Of a stretch of DNA of 6,609 nt, positions 1 to 3,989 are shown in pieces. Each line of letters opens with the position of its first letter. Position 1 is the stretch's first letter. The position numbers and the translations under genes are program-made. This stretch comes from Chloroflexota bacterium (GTDB lineage: Bacteria > Chloroflexota > Anaerolineae > Anaerolineales > Anaerolineaceae): contig JAJYJF010000128.1 of NCBI GenBank assembly GCA_021796375.1, forward strand, positions 1-6,609, read 5' to 3'. Under the pieces are notes generated by a model. It saw only the letters and a program-made list of their open reading frames with translations, made no database searches and had not been told where the DNA came from.

Positions 1-20
1 GGGATGACACCCATCCTGTT

Positions 21-60
21 AAAACTGGTGACATTTCCCCACTTGGATCGGACCAGTTTT
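21..60. repeat. 9-bp perfect inverted repeat, operator-like
   Basis: AAAACTGGT (21-29) and ACCAGTTTT (52-60) are exact reverse complements separated by 22 bp. The arm centres are 31 bp apart, close to three helical turns, so bound proteins would sit on one face of the DNA. A promoter-like pair (TTGGAT 43-48, TACTAT 65-70) overlaps the right arm. This could be the operator of a dimeric regulator acting on kinase 1 or on a gene left of the window. A mobile-element end is a less likely reading, since no transposase or target duplication is visible. Confidence 0.5.
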
Positions 61-70
61 GTCCTACTAT
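43..70 (+). promoter_or_regulatory. Candidate sigma-70-type promoter in front of kinase 1
   Basis: TTGGAT (43-48) and TACTAT (65-70) are spaced 16 bp; each is a partial match to the -35 and -10 consensus. The start of transcription would be near 77, giving a leader of about 175 nt that contains the hairpin at 122-159. The local sequence is more AT-rich than the genes. The right arm of the inverted repeat lies in the spacer, so a repressor bound there would block the polymerase. Confidence 0.35.
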
Positions 71-121
71 ATTGCTGATATGACCTTCCTTTGAGAGAAA
101 GCCTGACCGGCAGCTTTGCCC

Positions 122-159
122 GCTTGCATCCGGGCGAGCCCGCGGGGTGGCATGCAAGC
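122..159. repeat. Imperfect hairpin in the leader of kinase 1
   Basis: GCTTGCAT (122-129) and ATGCAAGC (152-159) form a perfect 8-bp stem. Inside it CGGG (131-134) can pair with CCCG (139-142) around a CGAG loop. No T-tract follows on either strand, so it is not an intrinsic terminator. It could be an operator palindrome or a leader RNA structure. Confidence 0.45.
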
Positions 160-170
160 AGCATGGAACA

Positions 171-188
171 GGGGTATAGTAGGGGTAT
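171..188 (+). promoter_or_regulatory. Direct repeat GGGGTAT x2 (11-bp period) overlapping a -10-like box
   Basis: GGGGTAT occurs at 171-177 and again at 182-188, an 11-bp period, about one helical turn. The first copy overlaps TATAGT (175-180), a fair -10 match; the only -35 candidate, TGCAAG (153-158), is poor. Phased direct repeats of this kind are typical of response-regulator or activator sites that compensate for a weak -35. With a start near 187 the leader would be about 65 nt. Confidence 0.35.
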
Positions 189-238
189 TCGACGCAGATT
201 AGATCCGGTTGTTCCAACCAGATCTCGTTTTCCATACC

Positions 239-245
239 GGAAAGG
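239..245 (+). promoter_or_regulatory. Ribosome binding site deciding the start of kinase 1
   Basis: GGAAAGG lies 8 nt before ATG 254. The alternative in-frame TTG at 209 has only an unconvincing purine stretch (AGATTAGATCCGG) before it. The protein from 254 aligns with kinase 2 from its first residue (Met plus an acidic or amide-rich helix of about 23 residues ending in Ala in both), which supports 254. Confidence 0.6.
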
Positions 246-253
246 CCTTTAGG

Positions 254-3200
254 ATGGATCAAAGCAGAAATTTGCGCATCGAAGAGGTTCAATCCTGGAT
301 CCACCGGCTCAACCAGCAGGCGGCTCAGGCCGGGGACCCCGCCATGAGCATGATGGAGGATGCTTCCCAGGAGCTTTCAAAGCTGGTGGAAGAGCTCCAG
401 GTAGCCGAAGAAGAGCTGCGGATCCAGAATGAGGAGCTGCTGGATACCCAGCAGGCGATCGCGCGAGAACGCCAGCGCTACCAGAATCTCTTCGATTTTG
501 CCCCGGACGGCTACCTGATCACCGACCAGGACGGCATCATCGAAGAATCGAACCGGGCAGCCGCGCAGATGTTCCATCTCGACCAGCAGCACATCATTGG
601 GAAAAACCTGACCCAGTTCCTGGCAGGGGAAAACTACAATCATTTCCTTGCCAATTTCTCCGACCTCGACCGCTCGGAGAAGATCCGCGAGTGGACCGAG
701 CGGATGCAGCCCTGGATAAATGGCGCCGAGTTCGACGCCAGCCTGCGGGTGGTTAAAATCCAGGGAGCCCATGGAAAACCGGGCGGTTTCCGCTGGCAAA
801 TCGGGGATATCAGCCAGCACAAGCAGCTCGAGCGCGCCCTCGAAGAACAGCTGGCCAACAACCGGCGCCAGGCGAACCTGCTCGAGGCCATTTTCGAGGC
901 AGACCCGGGCCCGCTGGCGGTGCTGGTCGGCCCGGAGCTGCGCTTCGCTTACGCCAACGCGGCCTACCGCTACCTTTCTCCGGACCCGCTCCGCGACCCG
1001 GTCGGCCGCTCCTACGAAGAAATCTGGCCGGTCAAGAGCCGTTACGCCAACCGCGACCGCTTCCGCGCGGTGCTGCGCAGCGGCCAGCCCTTCCAGATGC
1101 AGGGGATCGAGAGCGTCTTTCCGGATGGGACCGTCCGGGTGTTTACCCTCCAGGCGCGCCGCATCGATTGGGGCGATCAGCTGGCGGTGCTGCTGATCTT
1201 ATGGGACACCACCGAGCTGAAGCAGGCCATGCATGCCGTGCAGCAGAACGAAGCGCTCTTCCATACCCTGGCGGATAACATCCCCCAGTTGGGATGGATC
1301 GCCGACCGGCAAGGCAACCCGGTGTGGTTCAACCAGCGCTGGTACGAATACACCGGGACCGCGCCGGAGGAGATGCAGGGCCAGGGCTGGCAAAAGGTCC
1401 ATCACCCGGAGTACCTCCAGGCGGTTCTCACGGGGATGCGCGCGCATTTCGAGCAAGGGATCCCCTGGGAAGACACCTTCCCCCTGCGCGGGAAGGATGG
1501 AAGCTACCGCTGGTTCCTCTCCCGGGCCGTCCCGATTCGCAACGAGCTCGGGGAGGTGGTGCAGTGGGTGGGGACGAATACGGATGTTAACGCCAGCCAG
1601 CAGGCCGAGCAAACCCTGCGCACCGACCTCGAGAGCGAGAGAGCCCGCATCAGCGAGCTGCAAGCTGTGATGGATACGGTGCCCGCGTTGATGTGGATCA
1701 CGCACGATCCGCAGGCCCGGGAGATGACCGGGAACCGGGCCGCGTATGAGATAGTCCGCCAGCCCGCGGGGCAAAATATTTCGAAGAGCGGGCCGGAGGC
1801 TGACAGGCTGTCTTATTTCCAGGCCATGCGGAACGGCCAGGAGATCCCCCCGCAGGAGCTGCCCGTCCAGCAGGCTGCCGCGGGGAAACCGATCCACGGC
1901 TACGAGTTCGACATGATCTTCACCGACGGCGAGACCCGCCACCTGCTGGGCAACGCCGAGCCGCTGTTCGACGAAAAGGGACAGATCAGCGGGGCGGTGA
2001 GCGCGTTTATCGATATCACCCATTACAAGGAGGCGGAGGAGCGCCTCCGCCAGGCCAACGATGCGCTGAAAGAGAGCAACCAGCACCTGTCCGCGCTGAC
2101 CGACGCGGCCACCGGGCTGCTGGCCGGCAGGGACCCGGCCGTTCCGCTGAACGATTTCTTCCAGCGCTTTTCCGACCAGCTGGGGCTGGATGTCTACGTC
2201 CAGTACAACCTGGCGCCTGAAGGCGATCACCTGGAGCTGGGCAGCTACGCCGGCTTCGCCGAGAAGTACAGGCGGATCCTCGCCCGCCTCGAGCTGGGCC
2301 AGGCGGTGTGCGGCACGGTGGCCCAGACGCGCCAGCCGATGATCGTCACCGAGGTGCAGGCCTCCACGGACCGCAAAACGCAGCTGATCCGCAAGCTGGG
2401 GGTGAATACCTATGCCTGCCACCCGCTGATGGCCGGCGACCGCCTGCTCGGGACCCTGTCATTCGGCTCGCGGAGCTTGAGCAGTTTCGACGCCAAGACG
2501 ATCACCCTCATCCGCGCCTTCTGCGACCTGGTCGCCATCGCGCTCGAACGCCAGCGCACGGAAGAGGTGCTGCACCAGGCGATGGTCGCGATCGCCCAGT
2601 CTGAGGCGATCAACCGCCGGATGATCGACAGCAGCCCCGACTGCATCAAAATGCTCGACCTGCAAGGCAACCTGCTCTCGATGAACAGCGGCGGGCAGCG
2701 CCTGCTTGAAATCGACGACCTGAGCCCGTACCTGCACGCCCCCTGGGTGAATTTCTGGCCCGAGCCGGACCGCCCCCAGGTTGCCAGGGCGATCGCGGAA
2801 GCCTGCAGCGGGAAAACCTCCCGTTTCCAGGCCTTCCACCCTTCTACCAGCGGGCGGCCGATCTGGTGGGACGTGCTTATCTCGCCGATTTTGAACCTCG
2901 ATGGGCAGCCCGAAACCCTGCTGGCGATATCGCGCGATATCACCCGCGACAAGCTGGCCCGGGAAACCGCCACCCAGCAGACGGTGCAGATCGAGCTGCA
3001 GCACCGTCTGCTGGAGCAGCGCGAGCAGGAGCGCCAGCAGATCGCGCGCGACCTGCACGACGGGCCCGTCCAGGAAATCCTGAGCGCGATGTACGCCCTC
3101 CAGGAGATGCAAGACAGACTGGAGGGCAGCCCGGATTTGGGAGCCCGGATCAGCCGGGTGCAGGAATCCCTGAGCCGTCAGGTCGCCGAGCTGCGCACGT

Positions 3201-3640
3201 ACGCCGGCGAGCTGCGCCCGCCGGCTCTGGTAAAATTCGGGCTGGCGAAGGGAATCCGCTCGCACCTGGAAGCATTCCAGGAGAAGCACCCGGGGATGGC
3301 GATCCAGTTCATCGAAGACCACCAGGAAGGCGCGCTGGTTCCCGATCAGCCCCGCCTGGCCATCTTCCGCATCTACCAGGAGGCGATGAACAACATCGCC
3401 AGGCACTCCCAGGCGACCAGCGTGCAGATCCACCTGCATAAGGGCGAGCACGAAGTGACCCTGGACATTCGCGACAACGGCGTGGGGTTCGACCTGCCCG
3501 CGGATTGGCTGGAGCTGATCCGCCAGGGACACCTGGGCCTGGCCGGGATGCGCGAGCGCACCGAGGCGATCGGCGGCCGCTTCGAAGTCCTCTCGACAGC
3601 CGGCACGGGCACCCTGGTCCGGGTTTGCGCCGCCATTTAA
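254..3640 (+). CDS. Soluble multi-PAS/GAF sensor histidine kinase (HisKA_3 / NarL-DegS type), complete, 1128 aa
   Basis: Cytoplasmic two-component sensor kinase, expected to autophosphorylate on histidine and pass the phosphate to a NarL/LuxR-type response regulator not seen here. Domains in order, residues from the ATG at 254: coiled coil about 33-75 (LVEELQVAEEELRIQNEEL); PAS1 about 75-190 (FAPDGYLITD); PAS2 about 205-328; PAS3 about 335-455, PAS_3-like (WFNQRWYEYTG); PAS4 about 468-597; GAF about 610-770 (YACHPLMAGDRLLGTLSFG); PAS5 about 785-900 (DCIKMLDLQGNLLSMN, then WWDVLISPI); HisKA_3 about 922-990 with H-box DLHDGPVQ (His935, HDxxxQ form) and LRPP at 987-990; HATPase_c about 1034-1128 with N-box (Asn1046/Asn1047), G1 DNGVG (1074-1078), G2 GLAGMRER (1095-1102) and a GTGT tail motif (1117-1120). 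All catalytic boxes are intact. No transmembrane or signal segment is visible. The ATG at 254 is preferred over the in-frame TTG at 209 because GGAAAGG lies 8 nt upstream and the N-terminus then aligns with kinase 2 from residue 1. The ligands of the sensory domains cannot be read from sequence. Confidence 0.93.
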   Translation: MDQSRNLRIEEVQSWIHRLNQQAAQAGDPAMSMMEDASQELSKLVEELQVAEEELRIQNEELLDTQQAIARERQRYQNLFDFAPDGYLITDQDGIIEESNRAAAQMFHLDQQHIIGKNLTQFLAGENYNHFLANFSDLDRSEKIREWTERMQPWINGAEFDASLRVVKIQGAHGKPGGFRWQIGDISQHKQLERALEEQLANNRRQANLLEAIFEADPGPLAVLVGPELRFAYANAAYRYLSPDPLRDPVGRSYEEIWPVKSRYANRDRFRAVLRSGQPFQMQGIESVFPDGTVRVFTLQARRIDWGDQLAVLLILWDTTELKQAMHAVQQNEALFHTLADNIPQLGWIADRQGNPVWFNQRWYEYTGTAPEEMQGQGWQKVHHPEYLQAVLTGMRAHFEQGIPWEDTFPLRGKDGSYRWFLSRAVPIRNELGEVVQWVGTNTDVNASQQAEQTLRTDLESERARISELQAVMDTVPALMWITHDPQAREMTGNRAAYEIVRQPAGQNISKSGPEADRLSYFQAMRNGQEIPPQELPVQQAAAGKPIHGYEFDMIFTDGETRHLLGNAEPLFDEKGQISGAVSAFIDITHYKEAEERLRQANDALKESNQHLSALTDAATGLLAGRDPAVPLNDFFQRFSDQLGLDVYVQYNLAPEGDHLELGSYAGFAEKYRRILARLELGQAVCGTVAQTRQPMIVTEVQASTDRKTQLIRKLGVNTYACHPLMAGDRLLGTLSFGSRSLSSFDAKTITLIRAFCDLVAIALERQRTEEVLHQAMVAIAQSEAINRRMIDSSPDCIKMLDLQGNLLSMNSGGQRLLEIDDLSPYLHAPWVNFWPEPDRPQVARAIAEACSGKTSRFQAFHPSTSGRPIWWDVLISPILNLDGQPETLLAISRDITRDKLARETATQQTVQIELQHRLLEQREQERQQIARDLHDGPVQEILSAMYALQEMQDRLEGSPDLGARISRVQESLSRQVAELRTYAGELRPPALVKFGLAKGIRSHLEAFQEKHPGMAIQFIEDHQEGALVPDQPRLAIFRIYQEAMNNIARHSQATSVQIHLHKGEHEVTLDIRDNGVGFDLPADWLELIRQGHLGLAGMRERTEAIGGRFEVLSTAGTGTLVRVCAAI

Positions 3641-3665
3641 TTCTTTTTCTATCGAATATATCCGG

Positions 3666-3671
3666 TATAAT
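3666..3671 (+). promoter_or_regulatory. Candidate -10 box of a promoter for kinase 2
   Basis: A perfect TATAAT sits in the only AT-rich stretch between the genes. Bases 16-18 upstream give only T-rich sequence (3642-3649) with no good -35 match, and there is no extended -10 TG. If real, the transcript would start near 3678 and carry a leader of about 310 nt before ATG 3990, long enough to hold the stem-loops described separately. Confidence 0.4.
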
Positions 3672-3709
3672 TAAGTCTAGGATACGAAACGGGCTGGATA
3701 CCATCTCCC

Positions 3710-3744
3710 GATCTTCTCAAAGATGGGGTCAGGTTAAGGAGATC
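3710..3744 (+). repeat. Small stem-loop enclosing an SD-like sequence
   Basis: GATCTTCT (3710-3717) can pair with AGGAGATC (3737-3744) with one G-U pair, leaving a 19-nt loop. The right arm contains AGGAG, part of an SD-like AAGGAG, but no ATG, GTG or TTG follows at 5-12 nt, so the SD appears unused. Modest evidence only. Confidence 0.25.
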
Positions 3745-3793
3745 TCGCTCTACCGCCAAAAACAGCCCGCAGCCCTGCGCCCAACCCGTTCCC

Positions 3794-3839
3794 GGATGCC
3801 GGCTGGCCAGGGCCTCTTCTGAGGAGGGCGCCAGCATCC
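3794..3839. repeat. Imperfect stem-loop in the leader of kinase 2
   Basis: GGAT (3794-3797) pairs with ATCC (3836-3839) and GCTGGC (3802-3807) with GCCAGC (3830-3835), leaving a 4-nt bulge. An inner CCTC (3813-3816) / GAGG (3821-3824) closes a TTCT loop. Ten outer and four inner base pairs are possible. No U-tract follows, so this is not a standard terminator. It may be a leader structure or the residue of lost sequence. Confidence 0.4.
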
Positions 3840-3974
3840 TCGATCAGCTTCCGCGACATCGGTTCGAAAACCCCCATGGGCGTCCGCTCGCCCTGCGGAT
3901 GAGGAGCCTGTCCGCGGGTCTCAGCTCAGATTCTCCCGGCCGCCCCCCGGAGGATGTTCTTTTCCAGCCTTCTG

Positions 3975-3980
3975 AAGGGG
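3975..3980 (+). promoter_or_regulatory. Ribosome binding site deciding the start of kinase 2
   Basis: AAGGGG lies 9 nt before ATG 3990. A stronger-looking GGAGG at 3949-3953 abuts the in-frame ATG at 3954 with zero spacing, which is too close for normal initiation there. ATG 3990 also gives an N-terminus that lines up with kinase 1. Starting at 3954 would add 12 mostly hydrophobic residues (MFFSSLLKGLSF) with no counterpart in kinase 1. Confidence 0.55.
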
Positions 3981-3989
3981 CTCAGCTTT

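Larger units (their letters stand above)
3641..3989. other. 349-bp intergenic region between the two kinases
   Basis: No gene is supported here. The first 40 bases are AT-rich with a T-rich tract right after the stop of kinase 1 and a TATAAT box. The rest is GC-rich and holds two imperfect stem-loops (3710-3744 and 3794-3839), an SD-like AAGGAG (3736-3741) with no start codon at a usable distance, and the GGAGG/ATG pair at 3949-3956. The gap makes separate transcription of kinase 2 possible. No clear intrinsic terminator is seen for kinase 1. Confidence 0.6.

Noticed and set aside
1..16. Small hairpin GGATG/CATCC at the left edge
   Set aside because: Only 5 bp, at the window boundary and without a T-tract; it cannot be called a terminator of a preceding gene.
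209..253. TTG at 209 as the start of kinase 1
   Set aside because: In frame, but with a poor SD. ATG 254 has GGAAAGG at 8 nt and matches the paralogue's N-terminus.
1199..2422. Long minus-strand open frame (407 codons) opposite kinase 1
   Set aside because: It lies fully antisense to the PAS4-GAF region, has low-complexity Leu/Arg/Gly/Val-rich composition and no recognisable domain. This is the usual shadow of a GC-rich gene.
1864..2557. Bilin-binding or phytochrome-like reading of the GAF domain because of its Cys-His pair (residues 722-723)
   Set aside because: The YACHPL context is common in ordinary GAF domains, and no other phytochrome signature or PHY domain is present.
2459..3532. 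Long minus-strand open frame (357 codons) opposite the kinase core of gene 1
   Set aside because: Antisense to the HisKA_3 and HATPase motifs, which are clearly the real coding frame; its composition is biased and no domain is visible.
3601..3650. Intrinsic terminator at the end of kinase 1
   Set aside because: A T-rich tract follows the stop codon, but the GC-rich bases before it form no solid hairpin next to the tract.
3734..3877. Small minus-strand frame of 47 codons in the intergenic gap (begins MGVFEPMSRK)
   Set aside because: No ribosome binding site is visible before its ATG, its second half is Gly/Arg/Ala-rich low complexity, and it crosses the stem-loop at 3794-3839. It could be a gene remnant, but nothing supports this.
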